The notes beneath the pieces are model-generated. The model saw only the letters and a list, made by a program, of their open reading frames with translations. It made no database searches and had not been told where the DNA came from. A stretch of 64,000 nucleotides of DNA from Neurospora crassa OR74A. Taxonomy: Eukaryota; Ascomycota; Sordariomycetes; Sordariales; Sordariaceae. The DNA lies in the NCBI RefSeq assembly GCF_000182925.2, contig NC_026505.1, positions 4,216,001 to 4,280,000 of the forward strand. The letters are read 5' to 3'. Position numbers and translations under genes: made by a program. This document shows, piece after piece, positions 25,441-36,621 of this stretch. How positions within the stretch are numbered: the first letter of the stretch is position 1; each line of letters opens with the position of its first letter.

Positions 25441-28400
25441 AAGCGGCGCTAGGATATTCGAGTGCTTCTAGCAAGCTTTATAATAATTATTAGAAGAATT
25501 AAGAACCCCGTACTAGCTTATAATAATATTCCTAATAATACCTCTAACTTAATAAACTCGGAGCTAAATTGGAATAGACTGGAAGCTTCTACTTTAGGGG
25601 TATTAAATTTGGGTTTAACTAAAGATTCTGGTTTAGTTGAAGATTCGGATTCAATTATAGCCGAGGGAATACTAAATTGTAAGCGGGCTAGGATAGATCT
25701 TTCCCCGAAGCTACTAAATAGAATTATAGCGTAGGTAGAAGACTATAATATAATTGAAGACGATTATATTATTAATATACTATTAATAAAATTAAATAAA
25801 GCATTTATAGGAATTCTAAAAGAGGAATTGGAAGAGGAAACTATATTAGATATTATCAATACTGTTTTAAATAATATTATAGTATTTAATAATATATTAA
25901 ATACTAGTAATACGGACGAGGATAATGATATATAAGTAGGAAATGATAATTTCGAGGAAGAGGAAGCTGTAGTTAACCTTAATGATATAGATATAGGTAG
26001 CGATTTTAATAATAGACAATCTAATAATAATAATAATCTTACCTCTAAACAATTAATTAGAACTCCGACCGCTACCGATTTAAATACTACTACCCTCTCA
26101 TTAGCTATTTTAACAACCGTATCAATTTAAATACTAAATACTACCCTTAGAATAACTCTTATATTTACACTTCTAGCTATAGCCGTATATATATACGTAC
26201 AATATACTTACAATATTCCTATAAGAATATTTCCTAACCTAATAATAGAAGAACTATATTAGCAACGGCCTATTAAGACGATACTTTTCTAAGATCTATT
26301 AGTAATATAGTTATAAAATATAAAAATATTCTAGGAATAATATATAGAGATGGTTAGTATATTAAAGATAGTAGAGAGCTTCGAAGAAATTTATTCTTTA
26401 CTTAAATCTAAGGAAATATTGATTAATAAATTTAATAATAGCCTACTTCTTAGTAAAATACGTAGCTACATAGTCTCCCTCAACGCTTACTCCTTACTAA
26501 ATTAGGTTTTATAGTATAAGAAGTATTATATCGTTAATATTAAATATATATTTAAAATACTTCTTGGCTCGGTTTAAATAAGGGAAAAGATTTATCGGGG
26601 TATAATAAAATATACCAATAAACCTATTATTAACCCGTGGGAATGTCCGTAGTAGGGATAATTAGTACGTATAATATTAAAATAATATTTTACTTACTCT
26701 AACGGTATACTTTTTTTCCCTTTTGACTTTATATATTAGTATAAATGTAGCGATACCTCTAAGTCCTATAAATGTTTTAAGCGAAGGTGTAAAACGGCTT
26801 ATATTAGAAGAGTAATTTATTATAGTCTAGATTATTTAATCCTTATACAATAAAAAAATAAATTTAGCAATAAGATTTTATACATTTAGTATATAATTAC
26901 TAAAGATTAGTTTACTTAAATTATAAAACGTATTGGTTAAAGTTTTAAGATTCTAAAAATAAAAAAAGATTTAGGTTATAAAGAGTTATTTATTATTAAG
27001 GATAATTATACTTTATTTAAATATTAATAAGTATTTAGATATATTAGGTATATAGAAATTAATTACAATTTTAATTCTAAATAACCTAGTATATAGACGG
27101 AATATATTGCGCCTTTTATAGTTCGTTATTATTATAACGAAGAATAAATTAAATTTAGGCTAGCTATTACTACGTCGCTACTCTGTAGTAAACTCGAGCT
27201 TCGGATATATTCTAAAGTATATTTTATAGAGAGATAGGTAAATAAGTAAGATATATAGTTATTGCCCTTATAAATATTTATTAACGAGTTTAGACTTTTT
27301 CGATCTATGCGAAGATCAATCCTTAGCATATATTTATTCTGTCAATTCTTCCTCCGAACTATTCGAGAGCGACAATCTAGTATAATTCCTATTATACTTA
27401 GACTATTCAGAGTATAATTGTTTTATATTCTTAAATCGCTTACTTATATAACCGAATTTAATAAAGGTATTGAAATTGATATTAGGAATGGAAATGAAAA
27501 GATTTTAATTTATTTATTTATTAGTATATTAATTAGAGATATACTATAATAATAGAAAATATTTGGATGCCTTTTATATATAGTTAAAAGATTTTGCCGG
27601 TTCTGTTTTATTTAGAAAGAGAAACGCTTTAATCTCCGGTTTAATATATAGAATTAGGGTCGCTATTACTTCTAGTATATTAGAGATATTGAAAAAATTA
27701 AAGTAATACTACCGCGTCTATATAAAAGCAAGCTTATTAAATTAGGTTTATTATTAGACTTCCGAATATTAAATATTCTTATAGTTTTATTCCCGGTATT
27801 AGATATTATTCGATCCCGTCTAGGCGACGCTATCTATTCCGAATATTAGGGATTAGGAAAATATTTTCTATATTTTATATTCGATTTTAATAAGGGGGGG
27901 TTTTTATTTAAAAGAGTATCTAATAAGGTTATTATTAAATTTCGGACTTTTCCTTTCCCTATAGGTTGGAGCTAAATATTATCTATTAGGAAGTATATCA
28001 ATTCAATAAATATATAGTAAGTAGGTAGGGTAATTGTAATAACGCTAGTGTTTTTATATATATGGTTTAAAGATAAATATATTAAGTCGAATTTGATTGA
28101 GCCTATTGAGAGACTAGCTATTGATAAAGATCTCGGATATTTGAATTTAATAGTTTTACGAAGCGGTTTTCTAAAAGGTATAAAGTTTATTACGAAATAT
28201 TATATTATTTTCGCTTTCTGGACATTTGCTGTTAGTCTTATTACGATAAATGGCAATTAAAATAGACTTTATAACCGAGCTGCACTTAGAACGAAATTAA
28301 TAGTAGGAAGAAGAGCTATCTAGTTTATATTTTACGTTCGATAGAATATATAGAATAAAAGTAAAAAAAAAGGTAACAAATTTATATCCGGTGCTCGAAA

Positions 28401-29880
28401 GTTAATAAAACCCCTATAGGCTACCGGACTATATAATTATACTATCTACCTTCGAGCCGAATCCCTAATTCTAATACCTTGGTACCCGGGCTTACCTAAT
28501 ATTAGATTTAGTACTAGTACGTATACTATTCCTATATCTAAATCTATCCGTATACCTTTGGTAGCGGTATTAAAAGCGTTATTTGTAAAATTTGTAGTGT
28601 TAAGTAAAGTATTGAGTAATACGGGGGTAGGGATGTAAGATCCGGATAGCGGTGTTAATTTAAATATAAGCGAAGTAAATAACGAAGGAAAATAGAGTAG
28701 GAAGCTAGTACTTCCTAATATATATTAAGGTTTATACTATTACGAAACAATAGGAGAGTACGGAGCTCTTTATATAATATTTATTCTATTTGGAGAATTT
28801 TAATACGGTAAGTATAAGACCAATATTAATCTAATAAATCTCTACAATATAGTATTAACGCTATTATAAAAGGATTAACTGCAATAAACTATTATATATT
28901 TATTTGCCGGATATTTTAAATATACGGACCCTAATAACTACTAAAGGTTCTTTAAATTCAAAGAACTTTGCCTTACTATAACTAAAAGATAGGATCTCTA
29001 GCTTAGCGAATAATTTAAGGATAAAGATATATTGAAATTCGATACTTTATATATATTAGAATATTATTCTCCTTCTATATATTTTCGGTTAAGCCCGGCT
29101 ATTATAGAATAGTAATTAAATAAGCTTTTATACGTTAACGAAACGGAGGAAGATATTTTATTCGGTAAACTTCTTTACAAAGTACTAGAAGCTAACTACA
29201 GATTTTAATATTTTATAAACCTAAGGAAGAAAAATATATTGTAGTATAAAAGGGCAGTATTTATAAATAAGCTCGATAAAATATTTAAATTCTATATTAA
29301 TAATTTTATCCGAGTAAAATACTTAACTTATATACTTCTAGGTTCATAGTCAAAATATTCGGTCAAGTCTTGGCTTACAAAGGTTAACGGCATCTTTACC
29401 TATAAAATTATAAATTTAGCCCGGATTTTTATTATAATAATATACCTTAATACCCTAGGGTACAGTAGGAAGATGGAGCCTATCTTTAATTACCCTATAT
29501 ATAAGCTGGGAAATAGCTGTAATATAATTAAGCTCCCTAGAGTATTCCTAGAACGGGTGTAGATAGTACCTAAATTAGAAGGTAGTATATTTATATATAT
29601 TCAGTACGATATTTATTTTATATAAAGAAGACGGAAGGCAATCGATTAATATAGATTTGTATAATTTTTATTTAATGCTTTTATAGTATAATACTGGCCT
29701 AGTTATATAAATAATATTATTCTATATATAATACTTATAGTAGACTTTATTTATTATATTATTATTCGGAGCATTGATTAAAGAGATATATTTTTTTTTT
29801 CACCTATTGGAATAAAAAGATTAGATTTGGCGTCTATACCCTTGTTTCATTTAGCGTTGCAGTTCCTAATACTCCTTTAT
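25441..29880 (+). pseudogene. relic gene C, about 1480 codons, putative transposition protein
   Basis: A single plus-strand frame (codon starts equal to 1 modulo 3) stays protein-like from about 25441 to 29880. Dozens of in-frame TAG/TAA codons, but no indel, were seen when reading row by row. The N-terminal 180 codons are acidic and Asn/Asp/Glu-rich (25720-26040). A middle part carries Cys/Lys/Arg-rich sequence such as CFKRRCKTAYIRR (26770-26810). A well-preserved core follows, with RSRLGDAIYSEY near 27810-27845 and PFPIGWS near 27950-27974. The C-terminal part includes KSWLTKVNGIF and KLGNSCNIIKLPRVFLERV (29360-29560). A protein this large beside terminal inverted repeats could be the transposase or an accessory replication protein. 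I recall only a vague likeness of the core to uncharacterised large fungal proteins and make no family call. Confidence 0.55.
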
Positions 29881-29929
29881 TAATAATATTCTATTTAAAG
29901 ATTTTATATAATAAGTATAAAATATTAGT

Positions 29930-32640
29930 AAAAAAAATAAATTATTATAGAATATACCTATAAAAGAAAATACCAAATCTGCTCCCGTTTACGTTCCTTC
30001 TTTATTACATTAATCGACCACTAGTACCACTTTCATTAAAGTACCTCCATACCCTAACTCCCATCCTAACTAATTACATTCTACAATTTGAACCCGATAC
30101 GCGTATAACCTCCTACTTCCACTCTCCCACTATTATTATATATAAAATCTTTTATTCTTTACATTCTATTATAGTACTTAACTAAATATCTTTATAATAG
30201 TAGCGTTACAATATTCAAATGCCTAATTTCTATTTATTCTTTATCCTATTATACTATACATCTTTTATATAAACCTCTAAATTCTTTTTACGACTATAAT
30301 CGGCTTATTTAATTTAGGCCTCCGGCCTTCCTCTCGTACTCCCGCTTAATATTAACCCCGCCTCCACTTATATAATTAAATTATAGTAGGGACGTTACCC
30401 ACTATCCCACTACAATAAGTAGGTATAAAAGTCAATAGCAATATTCGCCTTCCTATTATTAAATAGAGAAGACGAACGTAACGTTAATATATTGGTCTAG
30501 CGGTATCGGTAGATAGGATCCTATCCGGTCGCAATATATATTACCTTTTGGCTATAATACTATAAAATTAAATTCCTATTTCTTCTACCATCCTAAGCAC
30601 CTTCCTCTATTTAAATTACTTATTACTAACTACCTCCAATTACTACCTACAACGCTTTCCTTACATACTTAATACTTTATATCTACTACTCCCCTTCCGT
30701 TTTTAATAATATCTATTACTAATAGCAGTAGGTTCTTACTATAGGTATATCGCACATACTCTATAACTATCTACCACTCCCCCTACCTTACCCCGCTACT
30801 CTATACTCCTTATCCCTAATTAATATTGTTCTATATAAGACTATCGCTTACTAATACCTATTATATTACATTACGACTACCTACTACAAATTTAGATTAT
30901 AATTATACTTAGGCAAAGGAGCTTATATACCCCCTATATAATAATAAATATTATTTAAATAATTAGTTAGTAACCTATAAAAATTAATTTATTTTATAAT
31001 AATTTCTAAAAAATAGATATAGGTCAATATATTCCCTAATCGCCCAATACCTTAAGGGGGGGTAGCCCGTATACTATATCTTAATCCCCAATCGACCTAT
31101 TGAATTTGTAACTAAATATTAAACTTCCGGTATAATTATTATTTAGCCCGGTTATACTATCAAGCAGCTTATTTAATATTCAATATTCTAATTTAATTAT
31201 CGAGCTCCCGATTTAAATATCGGGGCTTTAATTAGGCAATAGGATGCCCGGTTAAATTGTCGAACTTCCGGCTAAATTGTCCATTTCTTAGGCAAATATT
31301 CAGTTGTACCGTAAGTTGCATACAAATAGGAAGTTGGCGAATTTTAAACTTTTAGTATATTAGGTTTATAAATTAATTATTTCTTTTTACAATAGTTTTA
31401 ATATTCCATATATTAAGCTCCCTCCCATCTAGAATATAATTAACTATACTAATTCCTAATATATTTAGCTCGCTCGGGGATTTTAAAGTATGCCGAATAT
31501 AAACCAGAGTAACCTATTAAATAGATAGAAAGAATTCTAATTCGATATTAAAGCGATAGTAACTATACCTTTTCTATATAACGGAATATAGGTAAGCTTC
31601 TTCTCCTAGTAGTTGTAGGTAATACTAATATAGTAGAGGTATAGATTATAGGCTATTTGATTAATAATAAATAGGGGGAAATAGTAATAATAAGGGAAGT
31701 TTGGAAGGAAGTGTAGGAGAAAGTAGAAGTTTGGAAGGAAATTTAGGAGGAAAAGTTCCTATAAAAGAAGTAAATTTAAAGTCGCTCCCGCTACTATTTA
31801 GCACTTATTCTATCCTATTTACCCTACCCCTACTAAAGCCCCTAGCGCTACTACCCCCAACTATATAAGTATTTAGGGCAGCTACTTTACGCAATATAAT
31901 AATTAACTATAGAATATCCCTACTTAGCTCCGGACGGAGACCTAGGTAGAGGTTAGAGTCGTTAGTAATTTTTCGCTATAATACTAAGGGGTATTGTAAA
32001 CCGAAAACGGTAAATATTACTTTAACTTTCTTTATTTAGAAGTAAAGCTAATAATAGCGTACTCTATATATATAGCCTAATTAATACGTAAATTTCCACT
32101 TCCGTAGGGGACTTTAGTATATATATTACGAAAAATATAGGTAGCGACCCCTAACTCCTATTATATACCTATAATATACTAACGTTATTATAAATAATTG
32201 CCGCTACAATATATAAATTTGGGTTATTATATAATAAGTTAAAGCACAATATATTAGCGATACTAGTATTGATAATTACCGATAATCTAAAATCCTAGTG
32301 TAAGTTTAGGGTACTGTACAAAGGGGCTTAAAAAAAAGTAAGTATAAAATAAATACCCGGGCTATACACTTCTTTATATTATTAGACGTTAATTACCGGG
32401 AATAGAGGATAACCCTAGGAATAAATATTTAATACTTTCGTAATAGTAGTAAATAAGGGAATTGCCCTAAATTACCTCAAAGGTAAAGTATAAGGTATAT
32501 TACTTAGAAATACCTATAGTAATAGAATAGAAGTAGTAAATGAATATTAGTAGCAGCCCTAGGGCAGTAAGTTATAGATAGACATTAAATAGATATTGCG
32601 ATAGTTTTAAATAATATAATAATACTCATATAATATTTAA
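29930..32640. pseudogene. further relic coding sequence, strand and gene number uncertain
   Basis: Two parts are legible. From 29930 to 31060 both a minus-strand frame (rich in K, R, Q and charged residues, stops explainable as Q or W) and its complementary plus frame are long. I favour minus on composition. From about 31690 to 32640 plus-strand frames look protein-like, with a change of frame near 32050 that may be an intron or an indel. Legible pieces include TRKL-type and NRGQ-type stretches and NTFVIVVNKGIALNYLKGKV near 32428-32487. An ATG at 31490 could be a start. No domain was recognised. Confidence 0.3.
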
Positions 32641-33188
32641 TTACACCGTTCAACTTCTAATTGTATATTAATTAACTATTATTATATTGTGTATACAATA
32701 GTAAAAGTTCGATAAAATGAACTGATGCATGTACAGTAGGACGTCTATAAGGAAAAGAAAAATAAATTTGAAATGTAAATTAAAGGATTAAAAATAATTT
32801 TTATACAAATTTATTTTATATTATAAAAAGACAGTTTGGCTAATAGCTACTTCGGGGGTGGAATAAAATATTAGAATTAAAGCACCTTCGACAATTGAAC
32901 ATTCTAATATACAGAAGTTTCTATTGTAAGCGCGAACTACTTTTTAATAAAAATTCCTATTGCGCGCGCTACTTTCTGTTCTGTACAAAACGCTGTTGCC
33001 GTTTGAGCGTACTGTTCTGGCGGGTTAGCCGTCCAAACGTAAATAGACCGACTATTAAAACGTATTGATTACAGTCTACAATTGTTCAACCAAATATGCA
33101 ATTATCGAAAAGGGGCTTGTACAAGCGGATTCGTTCTACAACGCTTTTGCACTGTCAACACTACTGCCTGCACCCTGTTCTGGCCCTG

Positions 33189-33208
33189 TTGTCAGACCCC
33201 CCATTCCC
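33189..33208 (-). repeat. right terminal inverted repeat (20 bp perfect)
   Basis: This is the reverse complement of 19254-19273, located where the sequence returns to normal composition. No direct duplication of flanking bases is evident beside the two copies. Confidence 0.8.
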
Positions 33209-34020
33209 AGCAGGGTGAGGTGAAGCTGTTCGGGGGGACAAATGTACTTACAAGCACGGACCAGCCCCGGTCCGTCTCTCATTGGATCAGGCGGAACGGG
33301 AGTGACATCAAGGAACGCCTTCCAGGTTCCCCACCGCCGTGCACGCTAGAGGTACATAGGTACCTGCCTACCTGTACCTACAGTACTAGTAGGTAGTTGG
33401 GTGTACCTAGGTGGCTTGAGGCTCTGTGGAGTAACTTCCTTGAGCGGGACCTAACCCTGTCCCATCCGCCCTGCACTGCAGCACCGCGTCGTCTCTTCAA
33501 CGACCTAAACTGAACCCCACGAAGCAGCGTTCGTCAGAGTGCCCGTGGTGCCTGAAAAGGCGGAAGAGAGTGGCAGAAATCAATTAATTAGAAAGTCGCG
33601 TCGCGTTCAGAGGTAGGTAGTTAGCGCTTCAACCACTACCATACTGCAAACGCCGTCCGTCGCATGGGCAATCTACCTCTACCTACTTACCTTACCTAAC
33701 TTACGCCTTGATTTCCCATTCCAGTACTTTCCTCACTTTCAGTTTGGACCTGGGCCACCTGGAAACTTCCGTAAAAAGGACCCTCTGTGACCTCGTACCT
33801 ACTACTTAACTGAACGGGCATAATCCTCTTCCCACGCTCATTGTTAAGAAAGCTTCTTGTTTCCATCCCTGTGGCCTTCGCTCTCACATCCGTGGTGGCT
33901 CATCCAGCACACCCAGCTGCGCAACGCGAAAAGCGACTCGGCGCCACATCCCGAACATCTATTACACCCGGGCACCCCACTCACATCATCATCTAGCTTT
34001 ACTGAATCTACGCACTCAAG
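33209..34020. promoter_or_regulatory. npf upstream region
   Basis: This 812-bp stretch of normal composition lies between the island edge and the npf start codon. Dense TACCTA/GGTAGGTA-type motifs occur at 33350-33415 and 33610-33700, a simple motif seen in many Neurospora upstream regions. The 200 bases before the ATG are pyrimidine-rich, as expected for a leader. Confidence 0.5.
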
Positions 34021-35431
34021 ATGGCGCGCGACGAGATTGTCGACGATGTTGACGGTAAGCTTATGGAGCTCATAGTGCGAGCTTGCTGCCAGTCTGTGCA
34101 AAAAGTGCTGACATTAGGACGCAGTCAACATGGAGGAGGACGACGCCGAGGCCGAGCAGCGCCTGATCAACGAAGAGTACAAAATCTGGAAGAAGAACAG
34201 CCCCTTCCTCTACGACATGATGCTCAGCACGGCCTTGGAGTGGCCTACCCTCACGACACAATGGTTTCCCGATGTCAAGAACCCCAAAGACAAGAGCCAC
34301 ACCGTCCACAGACTGCTTCTCGGAACCCATACTGCTGAGGGCAAGCCCAACTACCTCCAGATCGCCGAAGTCGAGATCCCTAAGATGGTCGAGCTGAATC
34401 CCCGCGACTACGACGAGGAACGTGGCGAGATTGGTGGCTATGGCAGCAAGGCCTCTTCCGGGGAGCCCTTGTGCATTCGCTTCAAAATCACCCAGAAGAT
34501 CGACCACCCCGGCGAGGTCAACAAGGCCCGTTACCAGCCCCAAAACCCCGATATTATCGCCACCCTCGCTGTTGACGGCCGTGTCCTGATCTTCGACCGT
34601 ACAAAGCACAGCATCACGCCTTCCGGCACTCCTAGCCCTCAACTTGAGCTGATTGGCCACAAGGAAGAAGGCTTCGGCTTGAACTGGAATCCGCACGAGG
34701 AAGGCTGCCTTGTGACTGGCAGCGAAGACAAGACCGTCCTCCTGTGGGACCTCAAGACCTATGAAGGGACCAGCAAGCAGCTCAAGTACTCTCGCAAGTA
34801 CACGCACCATAGCCACATCGTCAACGACGTTCAACACCACCCCTTGGTCAAGTCATGGATCGGCACCGTCTCGGACGATCTCACTCTCCAGATCATCGAC
34901 GTCCGCCGTCCAGAGACCGACAAGGCAGCCATTGTCGCCCGTAACGGCCATAGTGACGCCATCAATGCTTTGGCGTTCAACCCACGGGTGGAAACCATCA
35001 TTGCGACTGCGTCCGCCGACAAGACGATTGGTATTTGGGACATGAGGAACATGAAGTCCAAGGTTCACACCTTGGAGGGCCACCAGGATGCGGTCACCTC
35101 TCTTGAGTGGCACCCAACTGAGTCGGCCATTCTGGGCAGTGGCAGCTACGACAGGAGATTGCTGTTTTGGGACATCAGCCGTGTCGGAGACGAGCAGACC
35201 CAAGATGACGCTGAGGATGGCCCCCCGGAGCTGCTCTTCATGCACGGCGGCCACACCAACCACCTAGCCGATTTCAGCTGGAACCGCAACGACCCCTGGC
35301 TTGTGTGCAGTGCTGCTGAAGATAACCTGCTCCAGATCTGGAAGGTGGCCAACAGCATCGTTTCCAAGGAGCCCGCTGACATGTCTACTCCCGAACTCGA
35401 TGACCCCAAACCGAAGCAATCTAGTCACTAG
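34021..35431 (+). CDS. npf: RbAp46/48-type WD40 histone chaperone (NPF/CAC-3, Hat2-like)
   Basis: Two exons, 34021-34054 and 34125-35431, give 446 aa. The intron has a GTAAGC donor, a GCTGAC branch site and a GCAG acceptor. The N-terminal helix (residues about 18-60, with LINEEYKIWKKN, LEWPTLTTQW and HRLLLGTHT) is the histone-H4-binding region of this family. A seven-bladed WD40 propeller follows, including GHKEEGFGLNWNP, SEDKTVLLWD, HTLEGHQDAVTSLEWHP and the acidic loop EDGPPELLFMHGGHTNHL. These proteins serve as shared histone-binding subunits in CAF-1, HAT-B, deacetylase and PRC2 complexes. From memory, the single N. crassa protein of PRC2 and CAF-1 is called NPF/CAC-3. Family Hat2 sequences match equally well. 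The in-frame region after the stop is unusual and described separately. Confidence 0.92.
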
Positions 35432-35845
35432 GATGAGGAAACTTCGGCCTTCCAAGTCCTGTTGCCCTCGATCGAGACTCTAGAGATACAACAGCAACAA
35501 GAGGAACAGCAACAGGCGCATGAAAAGTCCGCGGAGCAAGCCGCTACCATTGGATCCAGGACGGAAAAGGGTAAAGGTAAAGAAGCACCCAAGGAGGGCT
35601 CGAGGTTACAAGACGGAACAAGCGGCAGAGACAATGGGGATGGGGACGATGACTCGGAAGACACCAGTGCTTCTGAGCAAAAGGGACGTGGCAAGAGTAA
35701 GGGCATGTCGGTGTACGAGTCCTACTTGCGGACGGTGGAGGAGGCAAGGAGAGCGGCGCAAATGACAGGCGCAGAACGGCACCGGAAGACGCGCTCACGC
35801 ACAACATTTGGCGCAGAATCACAGCAGAAGCAACAGCAGCAATGA
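35432..35845 (+). other. in-frame open extension after the npf stop codon
   Basis: After the npf TAG (35429-35431) the same frame stays open for 137 sense codons, to a TGA at 35843-35845. The potential product is hydrophilic: Q/E-rich runs (EIQQQQEEQQQ), a K/E/G-rich segment with an acidic patch (GDGDDDSEDTS), then a helical-looking stretch with YESYLRTVEEARRAA and a final Q run. It has no in-frame ATG close to its beginning. It may be 3' UTR that is open by chance, a read-through extension, or an alternatively spliced tail. I do not call it a gene. Confidence 0.4.
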
Positions 35846-36621
35846 AGCTGTTGAACGACGGCGATGGCAGGAAAATGGACGGTTCTCTAGGCGTAGCGGG
35901 TGACAACAGTGCAATTTGAGCTGGATATGAAGGATAGGTAGGCTTACCACAGCGAAATAATGATGGTAGACAACACCAGGCTTAGTTCAAGATACATGGC
36001 AGAGGGAGCTGCGGGAATCTCGACCAAACCAAGCCACAAGTTGTATGAGAAGAGATAGGCCAAGTCAACTTGAGAAGGCATGTAATTTTCTGAATCCATC
36101 GTTTTACAGACCTGTTAACTGCAGCGTGACAGCATTTCGCCGTCCTAATGTTAGATTAAGGCTACATCTACTCTAGGCCGTGAATCCATGGAGTTGTTTT
36201 CCCGTATCGTCACTGGGTCGATAGGACCTTGGAATCTTGGAGGTATGCGCCTTTTCATTGACAGTCAAGTCACACATGACCATTCCAGCAGGCCCTAGCA
36301 AGTTGAGATGGAAGGCCCATGAATCGCTTGCTATTGTTCTTGCTCGGAGTTTTGTTTCCATCTGATATTTCTCCCTCTCGAGTTCCTTTCTATTGTTCTC
36401 GTTGACAGGTCCATTCACTGAGCCCATAACAGCAGCGGTCCTGTCTCACCGTATGGCAAACAACCAGTGACCATTGACAAACACAAATCCCAAACCACTT
36501 CGTCTATCTCGCAATTTCTATTTTTACAACTCACCGGTCGTCTTTTTTCAACCCTTTTCCATTCGGATGATCCGAGAAACCAGGAAGCAATCAACTACAC
36601 AACAACCAAGTCATTGGAAAC
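35846..36621. other. intergenic, npf 3' region and F-box gene promoter
   Basis: These 776 bp contain presumed UTR and promoter sequence. Nothing else is supported. Confidence 0.5.

Larger units (their letters stand above)
19254..33208. mobile_element. RIP-degraded island, putative large TIR-bounded DNA transposon
   Basis: Base composition drops abruptly to strongly AT-rich (lines I counted by eye range from about 18 to 38 percent GC). CpA and TpG are scarce while TpA is abundant and CpG persists, the mark of RIP in Neurospora. The block is closed by a perfect 20-bp inverted repeat (19254-19273 and 33189-33208). Imperfect similarity appears to continue inward for roughly 250 bp. Inside, three long relic reading frames can be followed through RIP-type TAG/TAA stops: plus 25441-29880, minus 24540-23020 and minus 22450-20150. 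Divergent coding from a central gap (24540-25440) and terminal inverted repeats argue for a multi-gene DNA transposon rather than a LINE or LTR element. I do not see a target-site duplication, and the family is not identified. Nested insertions cannot be excluded. Confidence 0.6.
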
